Positions 34,901 through 46,200 of a stretch of 64,000 bases of DNA are shown here, one piece after another. The notes below the pieces were generated by a model that was not told the origin of the DNA, did not search any database, and was given only the letters and a program-made list of their open reading frames with translations. Within the stretch, counting starts at the first letter, position 1, and every line of letters begins with the position of its first letter. This DNA comes from Euonymus europaeus (lineage: Eukaryota; Streptophyta; Magnoliopsida; Celastrales; Celastraceae), in assembly GCA_963580455.1 (NCBI GenBank), contig OY756975.1, forward strand, positions 147,501 through 211,500, in the 5' to 3' direction. Made by a program: the position numbers and the translations under genes.

Positions 34901-37804
34901 AGAGAAAGGTTCAGTCCTCTCTAATCTAGCTTAATAGTTCCCCTTCTTTATTACGGACCGAGGCGGATGAAAGGAGTGAAAAAGATTCTTCCCTGTCTAT
35001 GGCAGAAGGGCAAAAGCTTTTCCAATTTATCCCATTTGAGCCGGTACCTTTCCTAGTATCATCTTTTGGGCGAAGTCAGCTGCTTAACCTAGGTGTGACT
35101 AATCCCTAATCTCCTCTTTAAACGGAAATTTATGAAATACCACTTAGAACGAGTTCCTTGACATAGAGTTGCGCCTTTGCTCCTTTGTCTAAAGACTTGT
35201 ATGGCTCCGAATCCTCACAGTCGAAGATGGGACGGACTGCCCGAAAAGCTCTTCTTTCTATCCTAGCATGGGTGGCTAAGACAGAGAGTCCAGGAATACT
35301 AATTGAGAATGGGAACATCTACCAAGATAGCGATCCAGAACAGAGGAGGGAAAGAGATGTTGGAATGTCATCAGGTAAAGAAGGAGCTCTTTTCACAAGA
35401 GCACAATAAAGATCTGATACAAGGTTTTTTTTAAAAGGGACTTCCTGACGGAAGGACTAAGAGGCATAAGAGAAAGCAGAAGTGCTAGTTCGGAGTGGAG
35501 GAATAGAGGAAAGGAGGTCGGCCAGGCAATCCTTATCATAGGGGCAATGCCGCTATAATCTATCTTCTGGCTTTCCCTTCTTGGAGTTGGATAATAAGTC
35601 CACTGCTTTCAGTCAGATAGTCTGTAGTAGAGTGCCCGAGTCGGGGGTCGGCCCACTAGCTCCCTCCCTATCTTCTCTGCTTTTGGTAATAAATATAAAA
35701 AAGGCTTTGTCCATTCAAATAGTCACTTTTCGAATCCTATTGCTTCTATCAATTCTATCAACGAGTTTGATCTTCCCCGAGTCTAGTTCGATAAGTAATA
35801 GGCTGTAGAGATGGGACTGTGGAACTTTCTCCGACTCTTCAAGCCCATTAGCATCCGAAGACCATCTTCGCCCTGACATTAGAAAGATCTCTCCCAGGCT
35901 ACTAGCCTTTCGTCTTTCACGCCGACCGACCTCTTCCTACAGTAGGGTGTGTACTCACTTTGATATATTGACTTAGGCAGATAGATTCGCCAAAGCCCGC
36001 GCCACGCGCACAAAAGAGAGGCGTACAAGCGAGAACTCAATTGAAAACGAATTCGGAAACAGGGATAAAAGACTGAAATTCCTTCCTTCGTCGGGGATTT
36101 CTGCTGATCTCGAAGAAGAAGAAGATTAATCCATTGTAAGGGTCTATATGAATAGAATGAAGTGGTTAGGACCAACCGGGAGTGCGGGAAAACGAGCTAA
36201 ACGAAAGAAAACCTTGTCCGGTGTCTGAGTTGAGAATGTCAAAGCAAAGGAAGTCTCCTCTTATAAGGCCAACCCCATGTCTTATTGTAGGGAAGCGAGG
36301 CTTTTCACCGACTGAGAATACGGTAGTAGAAAAAGGCTATCCGATTACACCTATAGCCGCCGCAGAAGCAAGCTTGTTGCGCGGCATACGCTCGGCCTCT
36401 CCTTCCGACCACACAGAGTGCTGCGTGATAAGCTGCTCAGCGCACTAGTTAAAAGAGGACTTACTAACCAAGAACGGATCCTCCTCCTTCTACCGCTCCT
36501 TCCGCGTCCAGATCCGCATTTTGCGCTCTTTCTTCCAATCAAAAGAATAGACTTTTGAGAGTTGCACAGGTAATGGTTTCCAGACTTCCGCACCGCAGAG
36601 GCATCCAAACCAAAATAAGCTGGGGAATAGGGGTTCTCTCATCCATTAACCAGAGAGGGAAGAATAGAATCTCGATCCGTCTTGGAAAAGTATAGAGGTA
36701 AAGAAGTAGGCACTTGTGAATGAAGGACGAGAGCCAAAAGAAAAGTGCTTTCACCCACCGCCGGTGCAAGAGTCAGAGCCTTTCCGAATCGGATCAGATC
36801 AACCTAAAGCAAGCGCCAGCATTCTCAAGTCACTTACCGGTGCTTTCACTTCCAGAGTGAGTAAGGGAAAGCTAAGGGGTTCATCCGGTCCAACTGCTCA
36901 GATAGTCCAATCGGTTAGAATAAGCGGAGGCTGGCTTCCTACTTCCCTCTTGCAGAAGAACACATTAACCTCTTGCTCGAACAGGCGGAGCTGCACCCGA
37001 GATCGCACGGCACGGATAAGAGCTGACAGTCCAAAGCCCACTTCCTATCCCACAGTCGTCTAGTGAGTAAACTTCTCTTACGATTTGACTTATTGGACGA
37101 AGGTGTGCTGAAGGGGCTTTCTAATGAGGCGCTCATTCGCTGCGGGGCTTTCCGCTTTCTTGCTGGCTTGGAGTTTTATTTCGGGCTGCTCCTTAATAAA
37201 GAAAAGGCTTTTCTTGAATTGCCACTCCGTTGTTTTCTTGCTTAATCGGGCGGCCTTCTCCTTCTTTTTTCTCTCTTTCCTTTCCGGAAGAAAGAACGAA
37301 CGGACTACTAGAAACGTAAGAGAGAGAGAGATGCCCAGATGTCAGTCAGATGCTTGCCTTGAAAAGACTTGGATTTTTTTCCTTTTTTCATGACTTTCCG
37401 GGCGCCTTGGGACGCTTAGCTTCCTTACTTGCCGGAAAGGAAGTCCTCAATCGACCACAAGTGGGCAGCCGGTTACAGAAAGTCAAGCCGCCCCTAACTA
37501 TTCTAGTAAGGCCTTTTCTTGCTTGCTGGGTTTCTTCTAGTATTTCATTATTCCAGTGATCGATAGCTTTCTCCATCTTCAATCACGTAAGAAAGGAAAA
37601 AGATGAAAGTCAACGAAAAGCAAGTCCTTCGGTGTCTTGGGCTGGAGACATGCCCTAATCCACGATGCCACAACAAAAAAAGGAGAGTAGAGGGCCAGAC
37701 ACAACATAAAAGGCAAAAGACTTAGGGTTTCTCCAAAAAAAGAAAGCTTGCCAACTACCTTTATAGAGTAAGGGGGGAGAGCAGCAAGATGAGCTGTGTC
37801 TGAC
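31921..37804. other. Unassigned spacer, 5.9 kb
   Basis: No conserved mitochondrial, plastid or transposon domain was recognised on either strand. Short open frames at 35185-35409, 36182-36448, 36716-37063 and 37124-37393 (the last hydrophobic) have no known relatives that I can name. A GA-run lies at 37320-37331. Confidence 0.5.
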
Positions 37805-38135
37805 TGTCGACGAGAGTTTGCATTCAGCCGCTTGAGAGAGAGAGTCTGCAATCATGTGACCCGGCTTCTTGCAATAGTGGTGTGATCTTGGATATGTCTT
37901 GTTGGCCCAGCAGAGCTTCCAGATTGAGGATTCGGGTCGCTGCAAGAACCTGATCTGAAGCACCCTGAGTAATAGAAGATCGACCCCCAGCACCCAACCG
38001 GAAGCAAGTCGAGTCTACTCGGATCTCACATCAGCAACTGCTCTCTCAATGTCTGGTGGAGGAACTCGATGTTGAATTGAGGATATAAGATTCTCGACCT
38101 CAGGCCTCAAGCCCATCAAAAAATTAGGGAGCCCT
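37805..38135 (-). mobile_element. Ty1/copia gag fragment with zinc knuckle
   Basis: Minus-strand reading begins 'LPNFLMGLRPEVENLISSIQ' and 'PPDIERAVADVRSE', the pattern of the copia gag (UBN2-type) C-terminal region ('FL.GL.PE...', '..S.P.L..A......EE'). After a TAG and a frame change it reaches 'HHYCKKPGHMIAD', part of the CX2CX4HX4C nucleocapsid knuckle, of which the first and last Cys are lost or displaced. The frame breaks and missing knuckle residues mark it as dead. It is not adjacent to any other copia piece. Confidence 0.75.
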
Positions 38136-38338
38136 CTATAATATAAGGCTATTATATGTTATATTTAATTCTTCCGCCTTTAGAATCGAATCGGTGAACC
38201 TCTCTTTGAAAGGGGTCCCTCATGTTCAGCTGGTCCCATAGAAGCCTAAGCCTTCGCTAATAAAAAAGAGTATTATAGCATTTTCTTTATTTTACCCATA
38301 AGTTAAGGCATGTTCCTCATGTTGCAACTGATAGAAAG

Positions 38339-38728
38339 GTGGAGAATAAAGATGACTTTTTTACATCCGCAGTCGCAAAAGAGGTAACGATCTATATTGG
38401 GCTCAAAGGAAGTACACAAGTAATCCCATTTGAAGCTAAGCACTTTTCATCTTTTGTAGGCCGTCTTGGGAAATTGAGCCCACATAAGCACAAGATCTTT
38501 TACCGAGCAAATCATTCTTCATCGCATAAGCCCATGACAAGTACAGATGCTTCTTTCAGAAGAGCACGGGAAAAGCCTATGGAATCCATTATACTAAGAC
38601 CCGCAAGATCATCCAAGGACTTACAAAATTGGGACTCAAAACTAGTCAAGAAGGCGCAATCACTCAAAAGAAGAAAGGCTTGCCGGATTCGTAAAATAAA
38701 GAAGAATAAGCCAAGTTTCAAAGAATAA
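38339..38728 (+). CDS. Unclassified basic open frame, 129 codons
   Basis: The frame has an ATG start and an even mixture of residues: 'VTIYIGLKGSTQVIPFEAKH' near the N-terminus, then a strongly basic C-terminal tail ('KKAQSLKRRKACRIRKIKKN'). The tail would suit a nucleic-acid-binding or ribosomal protein, but the sequence is not one of the plant mitochondrial ribosomal proteins as I know them. It lies directly upstream of the second 'tttcatccg' tract. It may be a foreign or lineage-specific gene. Confidence 0.3.
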   Translation: MENKDDFFTSAVAKEVTIYIGLKGSTQVIPFEAKHFSSFVGRLGKLSPHKHKIFYRANHSSSHKPMTSTDASFRRAREKPMESIILRPARSSKDLQNWDSKLVKKAQSLKRRKACRIRKIKKNKPSFKE

Positions 38729-39277
38729 GCTATGAGGCTTGAAGTTGTCCCTGCGGGTTCCGGAGCTGAAGCAAGAGAAGCGTAATCCGCTGAGACCGGG
38801 GAAGAGAGGTTGCATCCAAAAGTCAGATAAGTGGAATCCACGGGAAGTAAATCCTTTGGTTTCACTCTTTTTGGAAAGAGGCGAAGACAGATCAGATTGA
38901 GTTCAATCCAAAACTGAAAAGGTGAGAAAACCCGGGCCTCAGGTTTATAAGCTTCATCCGCAGAAGTTACATCCGCTTTGATATGGGCCTATTAGATAAG
39001 GGGAAGTCTCTTTTGTCTAGCTTTGAGCTAAAAGCTTTAACTCCCCTGTTGTTTATGTGGTGTACCCGCAAGCTGAAGTCCGATCGCCCGAAAGCCTTCT
39101 TCTAAAAAAAGCAACGTAAACGGAGAGAATAAATCTAAAAGAATTCCTCCTCAACCTCAGGTTCAAGCGCCTTCTTCTCAAATAAGCTTGGGGGATAAGT
39201 TTCTTCCGGAGTTCCAACCAAAGTCCTCGAGCAGGGGCAGTTTCCTCCTCGAGTGCAAAGAAATCCGAAACCAGGCT

Positions 39278-39319
39278 CCTATTAGTAGAAGGGGTCAGTT
39301 GCCCTATTAGTAGAAGGGG
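39278..39319 (+). repeat. 25-nt tandem duplication
   Basis: 'cctattagtagaagggg' occurs at 39278-39294 and again at 39303-39319, a 25-nt period with 'tcagttgc' between the copies. It looks like a recent slippage or microhomology duplication. Confidence 0.85.
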
Positions 39320-39529
39320 AAGTGACATCCGCCTCACCCTGGATAAAGCCTTAAAAAAAAAAAGAAAAAAGGCCAGAGACGAAAAAACATCTGCGCTCGT
39401 ATTTCAATCTGTTGTTCCTGCGGTTAAAGCCTTGTTTTTGGGCGAGGTAAGTTTCTTCCGCAAGGAAGGTAAGTGCGGCAAATAAAGATCTACCTGGGCT
39501 TTCGCCCTTTGAATATTATATTGGATTAG

Positions 39530-39748
39530 AAGGAGCCCGTCTCGGAAGAAAGGAAAGACTTTTCTCTTTCAGCCGACAGTAGAACAGAAGAGGAAAGTAA
39601 GACTGAACCCAGGGAGTCGGGATCAGTCTTTTCTGCTGAAGTCCCTTTTGTTGGTGAAGGGACATCCGCTGTTCGAGAAGGAAGGTCAGATGTTTTCGCT
39701 AGGGCCCGAGAAAGAGAGAAAATACCATCAACTATAGTTTCAGGATAG
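39530..39748 (+). pseudogene. 72-codon open segment of the Ser/Glu/Arg-rich family
   Basis: Open between a TAG at 39527 and a TAG at 39746, with no ATG. It reads 'SEERKDFSLSADSRTEEESK', 'EPRESGSVFSAEVPFVGEG' and 'SDVFARAREREKIPSTIVSG'. A 120-codon frame on the opposite strand (39526-39888) covers the same bases. I favour the plus strand because its phrases (FSLS, FSAEVP) recur in the 14-24 kb tract. It has no recognised domain and looks like a disordered, highly charged chain. Confidence 0.4.
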
Positions 39749-40440
39749 GAAGTAGGGGGCGAAAGGACTCCTCTTGAAAAAAGTGTCATCTCCCGGTTAG
39801 TTTCATCAGCAAAGAAAAGGAGTGGAAAAGAAATTGAGGACAAAGGCGAAAGACGTTTCTGAATATAGCTTGGGGGGCTAAGCGGCAAGTAAATCCGCTG
39901 ATACGGGAGTGGGCACCGGAGAAGATAAGTGGAATTCTCCTTTTTCTAAGTTTAGTCCCAGGTAAGTTTCCTACTCAACTCAAGTTCCCACATCAAGTAC
40001 AGGAAGGGGCAAGCGTTTCAAAGTGTAATCCCGGAAGTTAGATCTGCAAGTTTAGGAGTGGAATCCGATCCTTTCCTACATCCAAGAAAGGCTGCCGAAC
40101 AGAAAGTGAGTTCAGGGGGAGAGTACCCAACGGAATAAAGATCCACTTCAGGCTAAGTGGAGGGAAGACCAATATCATCAGTCGCGGAAACCCCAAGTGG
40201 AACCGCTTTGCCTTTAAAGCTTGAAGGCGCTCTTCTTTCTGCCAACTTGACTGTCTCCACGAAGGACCCCTTCTGGTTAGACGTTTAATCTGATGTCCTT
40301 CCTCCCCAGACTATCGAGTTGGATCCGCGGAGGTAGCGCAGCGAAATCTCTTTCATCCGAAGCCTCTTTCGGAGTTTAATCCCAGCTCAGTTTCTTCCTC
40401 AACTCAAGCCTTAGAAAAAGGATCCGCTTAACTCTCTCCT

Positions 40441-40647
40441 TTGCCTTCCTCCAGCAAGGTTAGTTTACTCCGGTTGTTCGAGAAGTTTCTTTCATCCGAA
40501 AGAATAAAAAGAGTAGCTGAAGCAAGAACCGCTTTAACCGCTGTTGTAACTGCTGGCACTGTAGGAGCCGTAACATTCACATTCACAGTTTCTTCCGCAG
40601 TGGAATCTGCAGTCTCTAAATCTCGATCAGTTGAATCCGGAACTTGA
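40441..40647 (+). pseudogene. Best-preserved module of the Ser/Val/Ala-rich family
   Basis: A 68-codon ATG-started frame reads 'RVAEARTALTAVVTAGTVGA', then 'FTFTVSSAVESAVSKSRSVE'. The underlying DNA contains the recurring phrases 'gtttcttccgcagtgg', 'gcagtctctaaatctcgatc' and 'agttgaatccgg', all translated here in one frame. That links the DNA repeats to one amino-acid reading (VSSA-VESA-VSKSR-SVES). Whether it is expressed is unknown. Confidence 0.45.
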
Positions 40648-41110
40648 ACTGTTTTGGGGGCTTCAAAACTCTTCTTCCTGCATTTCGTTCTCTTCTTCCT
40701 CTAGGAGCGAAAGCAAAGAGCTTTGTTTCATGGGCCTGGAAGTGGAATCAGCTTCTTCGGGAGGGGACCGTTTCATCCGCGGAAAGGCGAGACAAGTTTC
40801 TTTGTTTGGGGTTGAGGGCCCCGTAGGAGCAAAAGGAAGACTTCCCGTTACTATTTCAAGGTTTAATCCTCTAGTTGCAAACCTTCTAAGATCAACTCCA
40901 AGTTCAGGTAAGGCACGAATAGTCGTTTCAGGCGGGAGAACTTGAATCCGCGGAGTCACGCAGCCAAAGAAGAAACCTCTTTTGGAAGGTAAGTTTCTTC
41001 CGCGGGAGAGGTTAGATCCGCAGTCTCTGGATCTCGAGAAGTGGTACCCCCGATGAGCTTTTGTCCGAAAGCAAGGAGAGTCGCTCAGTTTATTCCCGCA
41101 CAAAAGAAAG

Positions 41111-42129
41111 AGATTCCACGGTCCCCTTGATTCATTCTTTCAAACTGGAGGAGAAAAGGAATTGAAGTAAACCGCTAAGAAGGTGGGTTCCGGAGAAGAC
41201 TGGCTTTCCTAAACTAAGAGGCCAGTACCATCAATAGGCTACCGTACCATATTCCTCTTCATATCAGAAGGCCTAGATGCGTTATTATCATTACCAGATT
41301 CCATTCAAAGAAAGAATCACTTAGACAAAGACCTTACCTTAAAAGTGAAGATAAGCCACGAAGTGCCCGGTTGTGCCTTGCCTATGCATGCGTAAAGCAG
41401 AATGCGAAAGAGAGGCATGCGGTAACCCAATGATGATGGATCAGATACCAGAATCACCTCCTTTTTCCATACATATCAAACGGGAAATTCGCAGTGGACC
41501 CTTGTACTCCCTAACTCAGTGGCCGGTTCGATCATCTAGTAGGGTGAATTAGTTTCCGGTACTGCTTGCTGAGATCAGCATAAAAGATAGGGATCGTATG
41601 TAGGGATGTCTCAACCTTTCTTTCTTTCACTTGCTTCTCTTCCTTCTGGCCAACCCCTCGTATCAGACTTGCTTCTCTTCCTTCTGGCCAACCCTTCTTA
41701 TCAGATAGGAGATCCCATCCCACCATATCTAGTGAGGCCGGTCAAGAGAAGGTTTACTCTCCATCCCACCCGAAGCCATAGCGGAACATCAATCGAAATA
41801 ATACTTTCTATCTCTAGTCGACCACAGCCGATCCATCTACGTGCTCCTGGCGGTCACAAAAAAGGCTTTCGCCGATGACAGAAGAAGTAGAATTTCAATG
41901 CCATTATGGTGGTCTCGTCATGTCCTCCGGTTCAGCCTGTCCTATTGGCATCGGTAGAGATCGGCATCGCATTCCGGAAAGAGGGATCGTGGCCTTTCCT
42001 TGATTGCTATCATCTTCGAGTTGGGATATTCTTCTTTTGGCGTTATGCATTTATCTGGTTTTTTCCATGGCCGATCAATCCTCTGCTGCTCAGGTCGTAT
42101 CTCCGGGAAGAACTATGCCTCCTGGCGTT
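41111..42129. other. Unassigned spacer with one tandem repeat
   Basis: Apart from the tandem repeat at 41630-41705 nothing was recognised. Frames at 41606-41878 and 41906-42172 carry no known domain. Confidence 0.5.
41630..41705 (+). repeat. 38-nt tandem repeat, two copies
   Basis: 'cttgcttctcttccttctgg' plus 'ccaacccctcgtatcaga' at 41630-41667 is repeated at 41668-41705 with two neighbouring substitutions (ctcg to ttct). The unit is not a multiple of three, so it is unlikely to have been selected as coding. Confidence 0.9.
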
Positions 42130-42240
42130 ATGCAGATTGACATTGGAGGTCGGGAACTGCTTGGTTACATAGATGGGTCTATTGTAGCCCCAAGCTAAAG
42201 TGATCCCGAATATGCTACGAAGTCTTCTATGGTCTTGTGT
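42130..42240 (+). mobile_element. Possible Ty1/copia gag N-terminal scrap
   Basis: The frame reads 'GGRELLGYIDGSIVAPS', a stop, then 'SDPEYAT'. Plant copia gag proteins have a similar 'L..YDLLGYIDGS...P' followed by 'NPEY..W..QD'. Only about 30 codons match, so this is tentative. It lies about 420 nt upstream of the PHD-finger gene fragment. Confidence 0.38.
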
Positions 42241-42568
42241 TAAGCCTAGTCATCGGTACTATAAAATGATTGATGAGAGCTGCAATATGCAGTGCTCCAG
42301 CACGGAATGAGCCAGCCCCATATAGACAGCGAAGTGAGTCAACTCCGTTTTGGATGGCGTGCGAAGCAATATATGGAAAAAAATGTGGACTGACGTCTCC
42401 ACTAAGGAGCGAACAAAGTGAGCTTACCGAGTTTACGAAGTGAAGGAGCGAAGACTTCGTTTGGTAGAACGGGGGAAGACTATAAAAGAATAGCAGGGTT
42501 AGCTTTCTTTCGGGGTAAATGGTTGGATAGAACCAGAAGCTGTAACAAACATTTGAACTCTGCAACAA
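42227..42568 (-). CDS. Unclassified open frame, 113 codons
   Basis: This ATG-started minus-strand frame contains 'SGDVSPHFFPYIASHAIQNG' and 'GSFRAGALHIAALINHF' and an N-terminal hydrophobic part. The residue mixture is protein-like, but I recognise no family. It overlaps the copia-like scrap on the other strand at its end. Confidence 0.22.
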   Translation of the reverse strand: MLQSSNVCYSFWFYPTIYPERKLTLLFFYSLPPFYQTKSSLLHFVNSVSSLCSLLSGDVSPHFFPYIASHAIQNGVDSLRCLYGAGSFRAGALHIAALINHFIVPMTRLNTRP

Positions 42569-42659
42569 ACTAAGTTAAATCCTCTCTCTCTCTAGTTCTC
42601 TGTATAAGAAGATTTCAAGAAGCGAAGTCTTGGAGAAGAAGGAACAAACTAAGACTACC

Positions 42660-43240
42660 ATGTCGATCCCAATCCTCGAAGCCTGCAGGAAGCGAAAGCG
42701 AAGGCCGAAGCTATTCGGGTTCCACACGTTTGCCGACCCAGGTTGTCCGATCAACCCCTCGGGTCCGTTTCGCGACAACATTCGCGTCTTTCTTCAAGAA
42801 TGTGCCGAGATCGAAGACTACAATGTCGACGGCATGCCCACATGGCTTGTACACGAGAACAGAAACTTTCTTCTTCCTCCATTGGTCAAGAATTCTCTGC
42901 GCCCCTTCTGCGATCAATGCCGTTGCACCGGTGAGGCTCAATTCTTCAATTTGATTATTGGTTTCAAATTTAAATTGGGGTTTCTGATTCTGAGTAGGGT
43001 TTGTTCTGAATTTGTTGATGTAGGTTGGAGTCATCATTTTGTGTTGAAACGAGAGTCTCATCTGATAATTCCAGTCGATGATGGGCGGAATAAGCCTCTG
43101 GATGATGATTTTTTTTCTTCAAACCCATCTCTTGCATGGGTTGATTCACTGTAATTGGTTTTGTCATCTACTCTGTATTAATGGAATTGAAGGGGGGTCT
43201 AGGTATCTCTGCGGCAGAGAAAGATATCATGGCTACCGTT
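42660..43240 (+). pseudogene. Nuclear PHD-finger gene fragment (MMD1/DUET, MS1-like family), intron retained
   Basis: The frame opens with 'MSIPILEACRKRKRRPKLF', the hallmark N-terminus of the plant MALE MEIOCYTE DEATH 1-like PHD-finger proteins (nuclear transcription regulators of male meiosis and tapetum). It continues 'GCPINPSGPFRDNIRVFLQE', 'HENRNFLLP' and 'SLRPFCDQCRCTG'. After a 93-nt intron it resumes 'WSHHF', 'SHLIIPVDDGRNKPLDD'. A frameshift at the T-run around 43110-43117 moves the homology to the frame giving 'LLHGLIHCNWFCHLLCINGI', 'EGGSRYLCGRE'. Compared with the family, short in-frame pieces are missing after 'GMPTW' and before 'VKNSL'. The PHD finger itself is not reached. It is a non-functional nuclear-to-mitochondrial DNA transfer. 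Confidence 0.85.
42931..43023 (+). other. Spliceosomal-type intron inside the PHD-finger fragment
   Basis: Exon 1 ends 'ttgcaccg' and the intron begins GTGAGG; it ends TTGATGTAG before exon 2 'gttggagtcatc'. Removing it restores Cys-Thr-Gly-Trp-Ser across a phase-1 junction. It is 93 nt, T-rich in the second half and shows no group II domain V. Introns of this type are not spliced in mitochondria, so its presence shows transfer of genomic DNA rather than cDNA. Confidence 0.85.
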
Positions 43241-46200
43241 GTTTCTTCTTCTACTTCTTCAAGACTTTCAACCAGAAGAGCCCTGCAAAACAAGCATCTT
43301 GTGAGAGAAAAAGCTAAATCTGTGAAGTACAAAAGATGCCCTTAGAATCGCTAATATGGGTAGCAGATGGCCTGCAAGAAGATTAGAATATGCAGCACAA
43401 AAAATTCCTATTGCATTGAATTGAAAGTAACATCTTCCTAAGCCTAAACCTTACTCCTAGTATTGCACTAAAAAACTGTGCTTTGGGGTTAAATAAGAGT
43501 TTGTCGCTAAATCAATTGCTAAATGACTTGACTTCCAATCCCCTTCCCTCCTAGTAGATTATGGATCAATAGTCTCAGCTGAGCAAGCCCAATCCTTTGA
43601 GTTTCGTGCGGAAACCAAGTTGCTGCGGGTATTAAGTTGGTACCAGTAATTTAGAAGTCCCGTCGCCTTTGGCCGGACAGGGCCCGACTCCACGTCCATT
43701 CAAATCGAAAGCAGACAAAGTAAGAAGGTATCGATCCAAGGGCGCCCTCCTTTTGTTTCGATCTTGTACTAAGTTACACTGACCACCAACGGAATCTCGA
43801 TGAAAGTAGAAGGAAGGCAATTGACTCTATCAAGAAGGTATAGAACTTCTCGACGCACTGTTCGAACCCGAAAGCACCTTTCATCTACCCTACGCTACCA
43901 TCTTTCTTCTCTTACCGCAAATCCCAGTTTCTATAGAATAAGAAGAGAGGACCGTCTGTCTTTCGAGCACTTCTTTCTACGGACCCTTCTTCAAGAACAC
44001 CAAGAAAAAATGACTATGAAAGAACAACCTATTCTACATACGTCAATAGTTGATTGGTGAAAGACTCAAAAGAATGGAATTCCGGAGTTGGGCAAAAGGG
44101 CCCATCCTCCTCATTTCGAGAATTCTATCTTGACTGCTTCCAGATGTCTCACTCTTTCTATTGGCATTGTCGTGTCTGAAATTTTGTTTTCTTCGTTCGA
44201 AAGTATCCCCCCAGTTTGAGAAAGGCTTTTATTAGCTTCAAAGCAGCTCTTCCTCTTATAAAATAGGGAAGAGCCTTAGGTTTACCCGGAAGTGGGAAAG
44301 GGGACAGGAAGATTAAACCTTGAAAACAGGGATGCAGCCTATGCCGATGAAGTACTCCCCTCTCGATGTCTATGCCTATAAGGATAAGGGGCTTCCCCCT
44401 ATGAGGGTGTGGGCACACTAATACCTAAAGCTGCGGATGGATTACTATTCATACTTGGGGTTCACATCAGGCGTAGATGTAGATACTCAAACCACCTGAA
44501 TCTCTTATTACGGACTGGACGATTTAATCCTTCCCTTAGACAAGATCTATCTACAGAGCTTTCTTCGTCTGCTTGAACCCGCTTTGCTGAAACTGCTTAT
44601 TGGGGGGAAAGACGACTAGATTACTACAAGCTTTCGCATGTGACTAAAAAACTAATGACTACAGCTCCTGCAACAACTAAAGATCTCGATTACAGGACCG
44701 AAAAGCTATGACTGGAGGGTTAGGGGAATCACTAAACCTTATTGTTCACAGGTTTCATTCGATTTATTCTCGGTTAGACATTGCATTGAGTTCGAGGTTC
44801 GATTCCGTAACATTTGGAGTCGACCTACACAGGAAGGGAATGGAAATTATTCTTAGGGACACTGAATCATAAGTCAAGGTGGTCCGTGGGTCCGCATTAA
44901 GGATCACACTCTCCTTTTTACTATGATACTTCGTTTTCACATGGATTGGATCTTTAGTACCAGACCTTGAGAAAGTGAACCGATTGAGTTGTCTTTTCTT
45001 CACATCAAATATCTCACCTATTTACTTGTACTAAAGAGATTTGTCTTCTTCGCCTATGAATTCGCGTAGAAGAGAGAATGTTCACCCCTTACCTTCTAAA
45101 ATGGAACACTCTCTCGCCCATGGCCTTGAGAGAGATCTTATCCTTACTTCATGGTGAGAGGCCCGCCTTCTCTTCTGCTTGATAGAAAAGAAAGAGAATA
45201 TTGTTAGGTTAGTATGACTTCTGCAGAATATCTCTCCTGTCTTCCTTCTAGCTTCTCCTTTGGTTAGTAGAAGTCCCTTCTTTAGCAGAGCTTCTCTTCT
45301 AGTCTTTGTCTGTTGGAACGACTTTCACTACTGAAATGAAACAGCTTGGTCAAAGTAGACTGCTTAATTCGTAAAACTTACTAGATATTGAAACTTGACT
45401 GGTATAACAACTTGAGCATTGAATTTCCCCGTAGAGGGCGAAGAAGGCTTGACCTTAATGTAATGATCCGACGGTGCGTGCGGACCACTGCTCTCCCTTT
45501 AACTCTATATCAGAGTAAGCAATCTTTTCGAATCCTATCTTTCTAGCCTATGCTTCTCCCCTTCTTCTACCCTGAGACGAAAGCATTGGGACTCCTACTT
45601 GCTAGCCCGGGATTTATAAATCTAAGAATTTTTACTGTAAGACAAAAGAACGACTGCTACATCTATAAGAGTCGACCATCTTTCTACTTGACTGGATGAG
45701 TAAAGGTAAAAGGATATGGTTGAAGCATGCTTCCCATAAGAGGAAAATATGCTCAATAGAAAGCTAGAAAGCAATGTTTTAGAGTTACGCCTGGTAAACA
45801 AACAAATAAGAAGGTCATTTTGAAACTCCTTACAGCTTCCCTGGAAGAGAAGGAAGCGCAACCAGCTCTCTCTTCCAGGAAGTAGCCCTCCTCTTTCGGT
45901 AATCCCGTTGAAGTTGATCAATTAATCGGATTCATTTTCAGTTAAAGCCTCAATAGGCTTTGTGGTCCATTACTAGTGTTCCCCTCCTGGCCAAAGGGGA
46001 AATTACTGCTATTTGGCAACTACGCTTCTTCAAGTCTCATCTAGGGCTCTCAAGGAGCACCACCTGCTTATGGTTATCTCAAAAAAAAGAAATTTCTCCG
46101 TAAGTGGGCTCTACTTACTTTTACACCTTTCAAGGGCCTGTTTTTCCATCTATTTGAAATCCTGTCTTGTGTACCGTCTTGTTAAGATAATGATACCTTC

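Larger units (their letters stand above)
38720..41110 (+). repeat. Second tract of the 'tttcatccg' / Ser-Val-Glu-rich family
   Basis: The same phrases as at 14-24 kb recur on the same strand: 'cttcatccgcagaagttaca' (38950), 'agtttcttccggag' (39196), 'gtttcttccgcaagg' (39448), 'tttcatccgaaag' (40491), 'gtttcttccgcagtgg' (40587), 'tttcatccgcggaaagg' (40770) and 'gtttcttccgcggg' (40990). The phrase 'gcagtctctaaatctcgatc' at about 40608 and 'gcagtctctggatctcgaga' at 41020 match 'gcagtctctgaatctcgaga' at 20446. The tract begins with 'LEVVPAGSGAEAREA' in plus-strand translation (about 38731). Confidence 0.72.

Noticed and set aside
42227..42600. Group II intron end near the unclassified minus-strand frame
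   Set aside because: No domain V hairpin or typical GUGYG 5' end could be identified here or elsewhere in the window.
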